Shown here piece by piece: positions 1-6,823 of a stretch of 6,957 nt of DNA. The DNA lies in contig JAOZMQ010000156.1 in assembly GCA_029934195.1 (NCBI GenBank), positions 1 to 6,957 of the forward strand, written 5' to 3'. This stretch comes from Candidatus Cloacimonadota bacterium (lineage in GTDB: Bacteria; Cloacimonadota; Cloacimonadia; Cloacimonadales; JAOZMQ01). The position numbers and the translations under genes were made by a program. How positions within the stretch are numbered: position 1 is the first letter of the stretch; each line of letters starts with the position of its first letter. The notes below the pieces were generated by a model, which did no database searches, was not told where the DNA came from, and was given only the letters and a program-made list of their open reading frames with translations.

Positions 1-124
1 ACGAATCAATCAACAATCTTTGTATAAGGCGGTTTTTGCATCTAACAAAACTAACGTTACGAACAAAAGATAATTTCTTAATCCGTGTTTTCCGCGTCAT
101 CCGTGGCAAGAATTCTTTATTCAA
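1..124 (-). repeat. Left copy of a ~100-bp dispersed repeat with CCACGGAT/CACGGATTAA core
   Basis: Read on the minus strand, this segment runs from TTGAATAAAG (head, 124 downward) through a core CCACGGAT...CGCGGA...CACGGATTAA (about 79-106) and GAAATTATCTT (67-77), then GTTAGTTTTGTTAGATG and TACAAAG (18-24). The same landmarks occur in the same order on the plus strand at the right end of the window, so the two copies are inverted relative to each other. The block at 99-124 matches 6931-6956 (reverse complement) at 25 of 26 bases. The 21-base block at 67-87 matches 6853-6874 apart from one indel. A 10-base palindrome AAGAATTCTT lies at 108-117. Bases 1-10 (ATTGATTCGT on the minus strand) may be the worn head of a following unit. 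No reading frame is supported in it. Its function is unknown; it lies just downstream of fbp. Confidence 0.75.
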
Positions 125-162
125 CGAACAATTATTTCTCCAAAGAAAACATATAATACACT

Positions 163-186
163 AAAAATGGTTTTTATGTAACCACT
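163..186 (-). terminator. Weak candidate intrinsic terminator after fbp
   Basis: On the minus strand, just past the fbp stop codon, the sequence AGTGGTT-ACATAAA-AACCATT can fold into a stem of up to 7 bp (one G-T pair, loop 7). The last two stem bases and the three that follow form a run of five T. Position and shape suit rho-independent termination of the six-gene unit before the repeat. The stem is short and has only two G-C pairs, so in such AT-rich DNA it could be chance. Confidence 0.4.
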
Positions 187-191
187 ATAAT

Positions 192-2156
192 TTATTTTCC
201 AGCAATCACACCTCTTCTAAATGCAAGTAATAAATCAGTTAAATTATTAATTTTTTCTTGAATTTTTTTTCCTGGATCTGTATCTTGTACTAATTTCCTT
301 TTATTTGTTTTTTTTACAAAAACTTTTTTTGAGACCATATCTTTATCGGAATTAAGTGATTTAATTTTAGATTCAAAAGGCTCATGTGCAACCAAAACCA
401 AACCATAAGAATTATATATTAGAGTATAACCAGCAATACCGGTTACAGATTGATAAGCTTTTGCAAAACCTCCATCTATTACAATTAATTTCCCTTGAGA
501 TTTAACCGGACTTTCTCCCAATTTTGATTTTACTGGAACATGACCGTTTATAATATGAGAATTTTCAGGATTCATACCAAATTCATTAAAGATATTATCA
601 CAAATATTTTTTTGTTCACGGTATTTAAAATATGGATTTTTCTCCTCAATTTCGAGTTCCTTGTTTTTAATGAAATATCTTTCAAAAGTAGCCATTTTAT
701 TTTTCCCAAAAAGGGGAGAATTAGAACCTGTCCACAAATACCACATAATATTTTTCCCATAATTTTTCAATTTTTGATTAACAGAAAAATAACCCTGTCT
801 AACAATTTGATCAAATTTATCCATTAATTTTTTCCCTGAATATAATTCATTATTAATGCTAAGTTCGTGAAAACTTCCATCTTTATTTAACAAAATACAT
901 CCGTGAAAAAGCAGATTACTATTATAAATTGAATACATACTGCCTTTAGAAAAAAGTAATTTTGTATGTTTCTGAAGCTTTTCATTTTCGACAAAAATAT
1001 TATGGAAATAATTCACAATTAATTGTTCTTGCTCTGATAATTTATAAGGATTTTCTTCATTGATTGTCGGGAAATTATTATCAAGTAAAGGATACGTTTT
1101 TCCATTAATTAAGATATTTTTTTTATCTTTTGAGATTTTATCAAGTAGAAGTCTGTCGTCCATTTCAAATTTTGGATGTGATTTTATAATTTGCCCTTCT
1201 AACTTAAATTGAATTATTGAAATCGCTTTGTGCATTTTAGCAATTTCATTTTTTTCAGCCTGACTTAATTCCTTCTCTGCACATGTTTTAGGTAAAAAAA
1301 ATTCACAGGAATCATCTTTATAAATCTTCATTGCAAAAGAAAGCAAAGGTCTCAAACTCACTCCGTAACCGTGTTCAAGAGTATTCAAGTTTACATATCG
1401 AAGAGAAATCCTGATAACATTGGCAATACAAGCATCTGAACCACTTGCTGCTCCCATCCATAAAATATCATGATTGCCCCATTGAATATCAAGAGAATGA
1501 TACTTCATCAATCTGTCCATAATGACATCTGCTCCGGGACCTCTATCAAAAATATCTCCAATTATATGAAGATGATCAATTGACAATCTTTGAATCAACT
1601 CCGATAAAGCAATTATGAAAATTTCTGCTTTTCCTGTTTCAATAATTGTCATTAAAATTCTATTATAGTAACCTTCTTGATCAAAATGATGTTCATGAAG
1701 AAGTTCTTCCATAATATAGGAAAATTCTTTTGGTAAAGCTTTTCGTACTTTTGACCTTGTATATTTGGAAGCGACAACTCTTGTTAATTTTATCAGTTTA
1801 ATCAGTGTTACTTTATACCAAGAATCATCAATTTTTTTATCTGCTTTCAATAATTCTAATTTCTTTTTTGGATAATAAATCAAAGTAGCAATAGTTCTCA
1901 TTTCACTCTTGGTCATTGAATTAGAAAAAGTTTCAAGTATTTTTTGCCGAATCACACCAGAAGCATTTTTGAGAACATGAATAAATGAAGTTGCTTCACC
2001 GTGAATATCACTAATAAAATGTTCCGTTCCTTTTGGTAAACTCAAAATCGCTTGCAAATTTATAAGTTCAGTTGATACTTCATTACTATTTTTATAATTT
2101 CTCGACAATAATTTTAGATATTCTTTTCTTTCTTTACTAATTAAATCTTGTTTCAT
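192..2156 (-). CDS. fbp: Fructose-1,6-bisphosphatase, class III (FBPase_2 family)
   Basis: This cytoplasmic enzyme hydrolyses fructose 1,6-bisphosphate to fructose 6-phosphate, the committed step of gluconeogenesis. The 654-residue product is close to the roughly 670-residue Bacillus subtilis Fbp and unlike the ~330-residue class I/II enzymes. A calcineurin-type metallophosphatase signature is visible: SDIHGE with Asp50/His52, GDIFDRG at 200-206, GNHD at 227-230, then NGH at 537-539 and IDGG at 560-563 followed by AKAYQSVTG. The C-terminus LLLAFRRGVI is also family-like. I chose ATG at 2156 because GAGGAG (2162-2167) lies 5 bases upstream. A GTG two codons earlier, giving 656 residues, would overlap that ribosome binding site. 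The gene is last in the unit, 36 bases after birA, and a weak terminator follows. No missing catalytic residue is seen. The class III assignment is firm; the role in gluconeogenesis comes from family knowledge. Confidence 0.96.
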   Translation of the reverse strand: MKQDLISKERKEYLKLLSRNYKNSNEVSTELINLQAILSLPKGTEHFISDIHGEATSFIHVLKNASGVIRQKILETFSNSMTKSEMRTIATLIYYPKKKLELLKADKKIDDSWYKVTLIKLIKLTRVVASKYTRSKVRKALPKEFSYIMEELLHEHHFDQEGYYNRILMTIIETGKAEIFIIALSELIQRLSIDHLHIIGDIFDRGPGADVIMDRLMKYHSLDIQWGNHDILWMGAASGSDACIANVIRISLRYVNLNTLEHGYGVSLRPLLSFAMKIYKDDSCEFFLPKTCAEKELSQAEKNEIAKMHKAISIIQFKLEGQIIKSHPKFEMDDRLLLDKISKDKKNILINGKTYPLLDNNFPTINEENPYKLSEQEQLIVNYFHNIFVENEKLQKHTKLLFSKGSMYSIYNSNLLFHGCILLNKDGSFHELSINNELYSGKKLMDKFDQIVRQGYFSVNQKLKNYGKNIMWYLWTGSNSPLFGKNKMATFERYFIKNKELEIEEKNPYFKYREQKNICDNIFNEFGMNPENSHIINGHVPVKSKLGESPVKSQGKLIVIDGGFAKAYQSVTGIAGYTLIYNSYGLVLVAHEPFESKIKSLNSDKDMVSKKVFVKKTNKRKLVQDTDPGKKIQEKINNLTDLLLAFRRGVIAGK

Positions 2157-2161
2157 TCCCA

Positions 2162-2167
2162 CTCCTC
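2162..2167 (-). promoter_or_regulatory. Ribosome binding site of fbp (decides the start)
   Basis: GAGGAG on the minus strand is followed by TGGGA (5 bases) and ATG at 2156. The in-frame GTG at 2160-2162 overlaps its last base, so the site favours ATG at 2156 as the true fbp start. Confidence 0.75.
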
Positions 2168-2192
2168 AAAAAGTAAAATGTCTTTGCTATCC

Positions 2193-2942
2193 CTATTTTT
2201 CAACTTGAATCACAGAACCAGAATAGAAAGGTTGAATCATATTCTCATTTATTTGCAGAAGTAAAGCTCCTTTAGAATTAATTCCTTTAACTTTACCATG
2301 AAATTTTTTGAATTCAGTATCAAGAATGATATTTTTATTAGTCAAATAGGAGTACTTTTCAAAATATTGGTAGAATTCTTTTAAGCCTTTATCAATAAAA
2401 GTAGGTAGTTCAAAAGCAAAGATATTAAAAATTTCTGTACTCAAATATTCATTATTGATGTTTTCAGAAGTTTCAATTAATAAAGATGTAGCAATTTCTT
2501 CAAGTTGATATGGAAATTCAGAAATATTAGAATCAATTCCAATTCCGATTAAATGATATTTATAAGTTGGAAGAAAATTTGTTATAATACCGCACATTTT
2601 TTTATCTTTAATATAGAGATCATTTGGCCATTTTATTTTGAGTTCATTTTCAAATTGTGGAAACAACTTCAAAATTGCTTTATGGATAATTATTCCTACA
2701 AAAAGAGTTAAGTTGACTTCAACTTGAAGATTATACAATCCGGCAGTCATCCAAATTCCACCTTCCGGAGAATGCCAAGTGACACCTTTTCGACCAACAC
2801 CAGTTTTTTGAGAAATAGCTGTAACCAAGAAATTTCCGTCCGCTTCTCGATTTTTTATAAATGATTCAGCTTTCTTTGAAGTACTGGAAATTGTTTTCAA
2901 ATTAAATACTTTATCAAAAAAAGCATGTTCAAAATTTTTCAT
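2193..2942 (-). CDS. birA: Biotin--[acetyl-CoA-carboxylase] ligase, monofunctional (no HTH domain)
   Basis: The product activates biotin with ATP to biotinyl-AMP and transfers it to the acceptor lysine of a biotin carrier protein, such as acetyl-CoA carboxylase or a biotin-dependent decarboxylase. Its 249 residues begin directly with the catalytic domain: SSTS at 19-22, the adenylate-binding loop GVGRKGVTWHSPEGG at 48-62, KWPNDLY at 104-110, and Lys115 in KKMCGII, equivalent by motif to the catalytic lysine of E. coli BirA. GIGIDSN at 133-139 follows, then a small C-terminal SH3-like domain from about 213 (FHGKVKGINSKGALLL). The N-terminal winged-helix repressor domain of E. coli BirA (321 residues) is absent, so this is a class I ligase with no evident DNA binding. 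The loop has Val49 where GRGRRG-type loops have Arg, but Arg51 is kept. The start is ATG with AAGGAG (2951-2956) 8 bases upstream. The gene lies 53 bases after queA. Confidence 0.94.
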   Translation of the reverse strand: MKNFEHAFFDKVFNLKTISSTSKKAESFIKNREADGNFLVTAISQKTGVGRKGVTWHSPEGGIWMTAGLYNLQVEVNLTLFVGIIIHKAILKLFPQFENELKIKWPNDLYIKDKKMCGIITNFLPTYKYHLIGIGIDSNISEFPYQLEEIATSLLIETSENINNEYLSTEIFNIFAFELPTFIDKGLKEFYQYFEKYSYLTNKNIILDTEFKKFHGKVKGINSKGALLLQINENMIQPFYSGSVIQVEK

Positions 2943-2995
2943 AATACTTTCTCCTTTGTTTGATAATTCTTATTAGGAAATCTTTTTTACGATTA

Positions 2996-4051
2996 TCATA
3001 GAATTGCCATACTATCGCCATAACTAAAAAATCTATATTTCTCATTCACAGCGATTTTATAAGCATTCATAATATTTTCATAGCCTGCAAAAGCAGAAAT
3101 CAACATCAATAAAGTCGATTCCGGCATATGGAAATTTGTTATCAATCCATCAATAATCTGGAACTTTTTCCCAGGATAGATAAATATTTCTGTTTGATGA
3201 GCACCTGATTGTAAGATTCCATTTTTAGCAAAACTCTCAAGAGTTCTTGTCGTTGTCGTTCCTACTGCGATAATTTTTCTTCCTTCTGCTTTATACTTGT
3301 TGATTTTTTCAGCAGTTTCGGGAGAAATTCTACAAAATTCCGAATGCATTTTATGGAAAGTAATATCATCTGTTTTTACTGGACGAAAAGTTCCAAGTCC
3401 AACATGTAACATTACTTCGAGAATTTCTACACCTTTTTCTTTTAGAGAAGCAAAAATTTCTTCAGTAAAATGAAGTCCGGCAGTTGGAGCTGCGACAGAA
3501 CCATTTTGTTCAGCATAAACAGTTTGATAGGTTTCTTTATCTTTTTCTTCAGCTTCTCTTTTGATATACGGAGGCAAAGGCATATTACCGGCAATTTCAA
3601 GAAGTGACCAGAAATCATCTTTGCAAAAAAACTGTACAATTCTGCCACCTTCTTCTGCATAATCAACTATTTTCGCTTTAAAATTTTCAGAGAAAATTAT
3701 TTCAGCACCAATAGGCAATTTCCTACCAGGTCTCACAAGACATTCCCATTTTTTTTCTTCAATTTGATTCAACAGGAAAACTTCAATTTTTGCACCTGTT
3801 GGCTTATGACCAAATAGTCTTGCAGGAATAACTTTAGTATTGTTGATAACAAGAACATCATCTTTTTTAATAAGAGCCAAAATATCCGTGAATTTTTTAT
3901 GAGAAACTTCACCTGTTTTTTTATTCAAGAACATCAATCTCGATTCAGATCGATTTTCTACCGGATATTGAGCAATCAGTTTTTCCGGTAATTCGTAATA
4001 ATAACTACTTTTTTTTGTAAGGGACGTTTTTAGCGTCTGAGAGTATGGCAT
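2996..4051 (-). CDS. queA: S-adenosylmethionine:tRNA ribosyltransferase-isomerase (QueA)
   Basis: QueA transfers and isomerises the ribosyl part of S-adenosylmethionine onto 7-aminomethyl-7-deazaguanine at position 34 of tRNAs for Asp, Asn, His and Tyr, giving epoxyqueuosine. Family blocks are clear: YYYELPEKLIAQYP at 17-30, RSESRLM at 34-40, VLVINNTKVIPARLFG at 66-81, GAKIEVFLL at 86-94, AAPTAGLHFT at 187-196, HVGLGTFRPV at 216-225, TTTTRTLES at 265-273, and TNFHMPESTLLMLISAFAG at 305-323. The 351 residues match the usual length of about 340-356. ATG at 4051 has GGAAG (4057-4061) 5 bases upstream. A TTG four codons earlier (4063) is possible but has no better site. The start lies inside the DUF3108 gene, a 47-base overlap, leaving about 10 extra N-terminal residues before the conserved region. 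The rest of the queuosine pathway is not in the window. Confidence 0.97.
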   Translation of the reverse strand: MPYSQTLKTSLTKKSSYYYELPEKLIAQYPVENRSESRLMFLNKKTGEVSHKKFTDILALIKKDDVLVINNTKVIPARLFGHKPTGAKIEVFLLNQIEEKKWECLVRPGRKLPIGAEIIFSENFKAKIVDYAEEGGRIVQFFCKDDFWSLLEIAGNMPLPPYIKREAEEKDKETYQTVYAEQNGSVAAPTAGLHFTEEIFASLKEKGVEILEVMLHVGLGTFRPVKTDDITFHKMHSEFCRISPETAEKINKYKAEGRKIIAVGTTTTRTLESFAKNGILQSGAHQTEIFIYPGKKFQIIDGLITNFHMPESTLLMLISAFAGYENIMNAYKIAVNEKYRFFSYGDSMAIL

Positions 4052-4760
4052 AGAAACTTCCAAATATTATTTTACTTTGTAATTTTACAGGAATTTTATA
4101 TTCATCAGCTGTCAACCAAATACGAATTTTTCCTGTTTGTTTAAATATGGCTTCACCTTTTAATATTGGTTCAATAACAAAACAATTTATTTTTCCAAAA
4201 ATTGTCTCAACTTTTTCGATTTTATGAATTTTTACTTCTGCTGAATAATTTCTTCCATCTGCTGTAACATTAACAAAGACAGATTTTCCAACGACTAAAT
4301 CCATACTTCTGATTTTATAGAAGGCACTAAGAATATCTTGAGTATCATTGAGAATATTCATCTTTTTTTCAGTCTTAGTATTTTTTTTAAGATTATATTT
4401 ATAATAAACTGACAAATTTGATTCAGGATAATAGTAATGAACTCTTTTTTGACGATAAGTTCCTTCACGGAGTTTTTTTGTAAATCGATAACTTATTTTT
4501 TTTTCTTTATCCCAAATAGATTCAATATTATCACGAACTTTGAAAATCTTATCAAATACAGAATTTGTTCTCGTTAATGAGCTAATTTTTAAACAAGAAA
4601 TAGAATCACGAAAAGAATAATTTCCCACTTTTAGGCTTGCAGTTCCAGCTGATACAAATCCATATTTTATCTTAAAAATCAAGCTTTCATTATCCTCAAA
4701 AGAAAAAAGATAAGTTGAAAAAATGATGATAGTAAATATAATAAATATTTTATTTCTCAA
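4005..4760 (-). CDS. Exported DUF3108 domain-containing protein
   Basis: This 251-residue protein has a typical N-terminal export signal: MRNK, then a hydrophobic stretch at about 5-20 ending near FSFEDN. It is predicted to be exported, with no lipobox Cys. The body resembles the DUF3108 family: FKIKYGFVSAGTASLKV at 29-45, RDNIESIWD at 76-84, a basic stretch with YRQKRVHYYYPESN at 102-115, NDTQDILSAFYKIRS at 138-152, and a C-terminal half with TGKIRIWLTADEYKIPVKL at 209-227 and FGSFYAIL at 233-240. The molecular role of DUF3108 proteins is not established; a cell-envelope task is likely. The start is TTG, supported by AAGGAG (4769-4774) exactly 8 bases upstream and by the absence of a nearby in-frame ATG or GTG. 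The gene follows the SDR gene by 15 bases and runs 47 bases into queA, ending with AAAAAAAAG before its TAG stop. Confidence 0.85.
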   Translation of the reverse strand: MRNKIFIIFTIIIFSTYLFSFEDNESLIFKIKYGFVSAGTASLKVGNYSFRDSISCLKISSLTRTNSVFDKIFKVRDNIESIWDKEKKISYRFTKKLREGTYRQKRVHYYYPESNLSVYYKYNLKKNTKTEKKMNILNDTQDILSAFYKIRSMDLVVGKSVFVNVTADGRNYSAEVKIHKIEKVETIFGKINCFVIEPILKGEAIFKQTGKIRIWLTADEYKIPVKLQSKIIFGSFYAILSDAKNVPYKKK

Positions 4761-4768
4761 AAATGATT

Positions 4769-4774
4769 CTCCTT
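4769..4774 (-). promoter_or_regulatory. Ribosome binding site of the DUF3108 gene (supports a TTG start)
   Basis: AAGGAG on the minus strand lies 8 bases before TTG at 4758-4760, ending just short of the SDR stop codon at 4776-4778. It is a near-perfect site at good spacing and is the main reason to accept a TTG start here. Confidence 0.75.
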
Positions 4775-4775
4775 T

Positions 4776-5528
4776 TTACAATTTCCCGCCGGTAAGAAAT
4801 ATTTCTTCACCGGTCATGTATGAATTTTCTTCAGAAATAAGAAATTTGCAAACCCCATAAATATCATTAAAGTTTACCAGTCTTTTCATTGGTATTTGTT
4901 GAAGTTGTTCTTGATAATATTTTTGCCTGAATTCTTGATATTCTTCTGAAAAATGCGCATCAACAATTTTTACAGGTCCGGGAGAAATTGTATTTATTAA
5001 AATCTTATTTTCTGCTTCTTCAATAGAAACACTTCTACAAATATTTGCAATTGCAGCTTTTGAGGCAGCATAAGCCGATCCATTTTTCAATCCAATTCTA
5101 CTAACATTTGAACCAAATAGTACAATACGACCACTTTTATTTTTTCTAAAAAAAGGTAAGCATGTTTTTAGAATATTAAAAGTACTGGAAATATTTTCTC
5201 CAATAATCTTTCCCCATAAATTATAATCGCTTTCTATTAACGGTTTAGAATCAATACTCCTCAAAGTTGCAGTATGAATCAAACTATCAGGCAACCAAGA
5301 ATTATTTACATTAAAAGTATTTAGCTTTTTCTCTAATTCTTTATAATTTGTCAAATTTGCTTGAAGACAAAAAATTCTCTTTGGATACTTTTCTTCTATT
5401 TGAGAAATTCTATCACACGAGTTATTAAATATCAGCAAAAGAGAATTCCCGGAAGATGCAAATTTTTCAGCGAGAGCTGCCCCAATATTTCCATTTGCTC
5501 CGGTAATAATGATTCTTTTCTCTGTCAT
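4776..5528 (-). CDS. SDR-family NAD(P)-dependent oxidoreductase (FabG-like), substrate unknown
   Basis: This is a 250-residue short-chain dehydrogenase/reductase of classical length and fold order. The catalytic set is present: Asn112 (GENISS), Ser140 (FGSN), Tyr153 and Lys157 (YAASK), with the Ser-Tyr spacing of 13 residues usual for the family. The ISPGPV loop is at 181-186 and the C-terminal MTGEEIFLTGG at 238-248 resembles FabG-type enzymes. The cofactor-binding part is atypical. The glycine motif is TGANGNIG (9-16), which fits the TGxxGxxG spacing of extended SDRs rather than TGxxxGxG. The usual NNAG is IHTAT (84-88), and the usual Asp after beta-3 is Asn58. The ATG start overlaps the coaBC stop (ATGA, 4 bases), suggesting translational coupling. 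Family membership is sure; the substrate cannot be read from sequence, and a 3-oxoacyl reductase or a sugar/alcohol dehydrogenase are both possible. Confidence 0.88.
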   Translation of the reverse strand: MTEKRIIITGANGNIGAALAEKFASSGNSLLLIFNNSCDRISQIEEKYPKRIFCLQANLTNYKELEKKLNTFNVNNSWLPDSLIHTATLRSIDSKPLIESDYNLWGKIIGENISSTFNILKTCLPFFRKNKSGRIVLFGSNVSRIGLKNGSAYAASKAAIANICRSVSIEEAENKILINTISPGPVKIVDAHFSEEYQEFRQKYYQEQLQQIPMKRLVNFNDIYGVCKFLISEENSYMTGEEIFLTGGKL

Positions 5529-6715
5529 TTTTGTTCCATTTTTTTTATTTTCTCCAAGACAATATCTAACATTGAATTGGCAACTTCAAATTTATCTCCA
5601 TTCAATTCATCTTCGGTTTCTTTACTAATAAAATGAATTTTTGTGTTATCTTTTCCTGAGACTGAAATATTATTGGCAGCAATGAAATTCAGATTTTTTT
5701 TCACTAATTTTTTATAAGCATTTTCTTTGATGTTTTCTGATTCTGCTGCAAAACCAATTAACAATTGACTTTCGGATTTTCTCTTTCCAATTTCAGCCAA
5801 AATATCTTTAGTCCGAACAAGTTTTAGAGTAAGATCTCCCTTTTTTTTCATTTTTTCTTTATTGATGTTTTCAACTTTATAATCTGCAACAGCAGCACTC
5901 ATAAATGTAATATCAATATTAGCAAAAGCTTCTGTCACAGCGAAATACATCTTTTCTGCTGACAAAGTTTTTTTTGAAGAATCGCTCAAATAATATGGAA
6001 TTTCAATATCAATATCTGCATAAATAAGATAAACTTTTGCTCCCCTGATATGAGCAGCACGAGCAATTGCTAACCCCATTTTACCTGAAGAATAATTTGT
6101 TATGAATCGCATCGGATCAATTGCTTCTTGACAAGCTCCAGCGGTCACAAGGATTTTTTTATTTAGAAAATCGCATTTATATTTTAAGTAGGATTTTATA
6201 TAAAAAACAATTTCTTCTACTTTGGGAAATCTTCCTTTTCCTTCATATCCACAAGCAAGAAGACCTTTCTCTGGCTCCATAAAAAAATATCCATAATCCA
6301 TCAATTTTGAAATATTTGCTTGTGTGATGGGATTCTGATACATTTTAACATTCATCGCCGGAACAAATAAAACAGGTGAACTCGTTGCCATTATTGTTGT
6401 TGATAATAAATCGTCTGCAATTCCACTGGCTACTTTTCCAATAATATTTGCGGTAGCAGGTGCAATAACAACGATATCTGCCCAATCAGCAAGCGAAATA
6501 TGTTCAATTGGTACTTCAAGATTGAATAATTCAACAGAAACTGATTGATGTGTTATTGCTTTAAAAGTCAGTGGATTTATAAATTCACAAGCATTTTTTG
6601 TCAGAATAACTTTTACAATCGCACCAGCTTTCGTAAGTCTGCTTGCAAGATCCACGGCTTTATAAGCTGCAATTCCGCCTGTCACACACAAAAGTATCTT
6701 TTTATTTTTTAACAT
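5525..6715 (-). CDS. coaBC: Bifunctional phosphopantothenoylcysteine decarboxylase / phosphopantothenate--cysteine ligase
   Basis: CoaBC performs two steps of coenzyme A synthesis: joining cysteine to 4'-phosphopantothenate (CTP-dependent, CoaB half) and FMN-dependent decarboxylation to 4'-phosphopantetheine (CoaC half). The N-terminal CoaC domain (about 1-180) shows TGGIAAYK at 12-19, His72 in IEHISLADWAD (E. coli His75 equivalent), PAMN at 119-122, and Cys155 in ACGYEGKGR. The C-terminal CoaB domain (about 186-396) shows AIDPMRFITNYSSGKMG at 198-214 with Asn207, AAVADY at 274-279, KMKK at 288-291, GFAAE at 321-325, and NFIAANN at 343-349. I chose ATG at 6715 (396 residues) because AGAGG (6723-6727) is 7 bases upstream and MLKNKKILL fits the family N-terminus. 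ATG at 6733 would add six residues and has no ribosome binding site. The gene is first in the unit and overlaps the SDR gene by 4 bases. Confidence 0.97.
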   Translation of the reverse strand: MLKNKKILLCVTGGIAAYKAVDLASRLTKAGAIVKVILTKNACEFINPLTFKAITHQSVSVELFNLEVPIEHISLADWADIVVIAPATANIIGKVASGIADDLLSTTIMATSSPVLFVPAMNVKMYQNPITQANISKLMDYGYFFMEPEKGLLACGYEGKGRFPKVEEIVFYIKSYLKYKCDFLNKKILVTAGACQEAIDPMRFITNYSSGKMGLAIARAAHIRGAKVYLIYADIDIEIPYYLSDSSKKTLSAEKMYFAVTEAFANIDITFMSAAVADYKVENINKEKMKKKGDLTLKLVRTKDILAEIGKRKSESQLLIGFAAESENIKENAYKKLVKKNLNFIAANNISVSGKDNTKIHFISKETEDELNGDKFEVANSMLDIVLEKIKKMEQK

Positions 6716-6722
6716 CGAGTAA

Positions 6723-6727
6723 CCTCT
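6723..6727 (-). promoter_or_regulatory. Ribosome binding site of coaBC (decides the start)
   Basis: AGAGG on the minus strand lies 7 bases before ATG at 6713-6715. It lies inside the longer reading frame that begins at 6733, so it argues for the shorter 396-residue CoaBC. Confidence 0.65.
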
Positions 6728-6741
6728 TTTCATATTAGGAA

Positions 6742-6769
6742 ATTATGTAAAAATATTATTGTTTCTAAA
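6742..6769 (-). promoter_or_regulatory. Candidate sigma-70-type promoter upstream of coaBC
   Basis: On the minus strand, TTTAGA (6764-6769) and CATAAT (6742-6747) are separated by 16 bases, matching 4 of 6 and 5 of 6 consensus positions. Transcription would begin near 6735, giving a leader of about 20 bases that contains the coaBC ribosome binding site. An A/T-rich tract lies just upstream (6770-6780). Such hexamers are common by chance at this base composition, so this is only a candidate for the head of the operon. Confidence 0.3.
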
Positions 6770-6823
6770 TTTTTAAATTAGATCATAATGTAAAGATTTT
6801 TTTGTGGAATCATAAAATAGAGA

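Noticed and set aside
30..60. Possible integron attC-like end (GTTAGATGC on the minus strand near 38-46)
   Set aside because: A matching RYYYAAC-type partner at the expected other end is missing, the right copy does not keep the motif, and there are no gene cassettes or integrase.
79..106. Short coding remnant in the CACGGAT core (ATDDAENTD in one frame)
   Set aside because: The frame is only about ten residues before a stop, with no start or ribosome binding site. It looks like non-coding repeat sequence.
1..124. CRISPR array or insertion-sequence terminal repeats
   Set aside because: There are no repeated short units with unique spacers. No transposase lies between the inverted copies, no target duplication can be seen, and the flanked genes are ordinary housekeeping genes.
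572..760. Minus-strand 62-codon frame inside fbp, and a similar 74-codon frame inside queA (3442-3666)
   Set aside because: Both are out-of-frame shadows of intact genes with clear family motifs. There is no sign that fbp or queA is frameshifted.
540..827. Plus-strand open frame of 95 codons
   Set aside because: It lies wholly antisense to the well-supported fbp gene, has no family resemblance and has low-complexity composition (Ile/Phe/Lys rich), as expected from AT-rich DNA.
2990..3010. Internal promoter before birA (TATGATAAT on the minus strand)
   Set aside because: It resembles an extended -10, but no acceptable -35 sits at the right distance, and it overlaps the end of queA in AT-rich sequence.
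4005..4016. Programmed -1 frameshift signal (A-rich slippery site before TAG)
   Set aside because: A -1 shift from the DUF3108 frame leads into a frame that stops soon after, not into queA (which is +1), and no stimulating stem-loop is obvious.
5361..5636. Plus-strand open frame of 91 codons across the SDR/coaBC junction
   Set aside because: It is antisense to two firm genes, has no recognisable domain and is a shadow of their codon usage.
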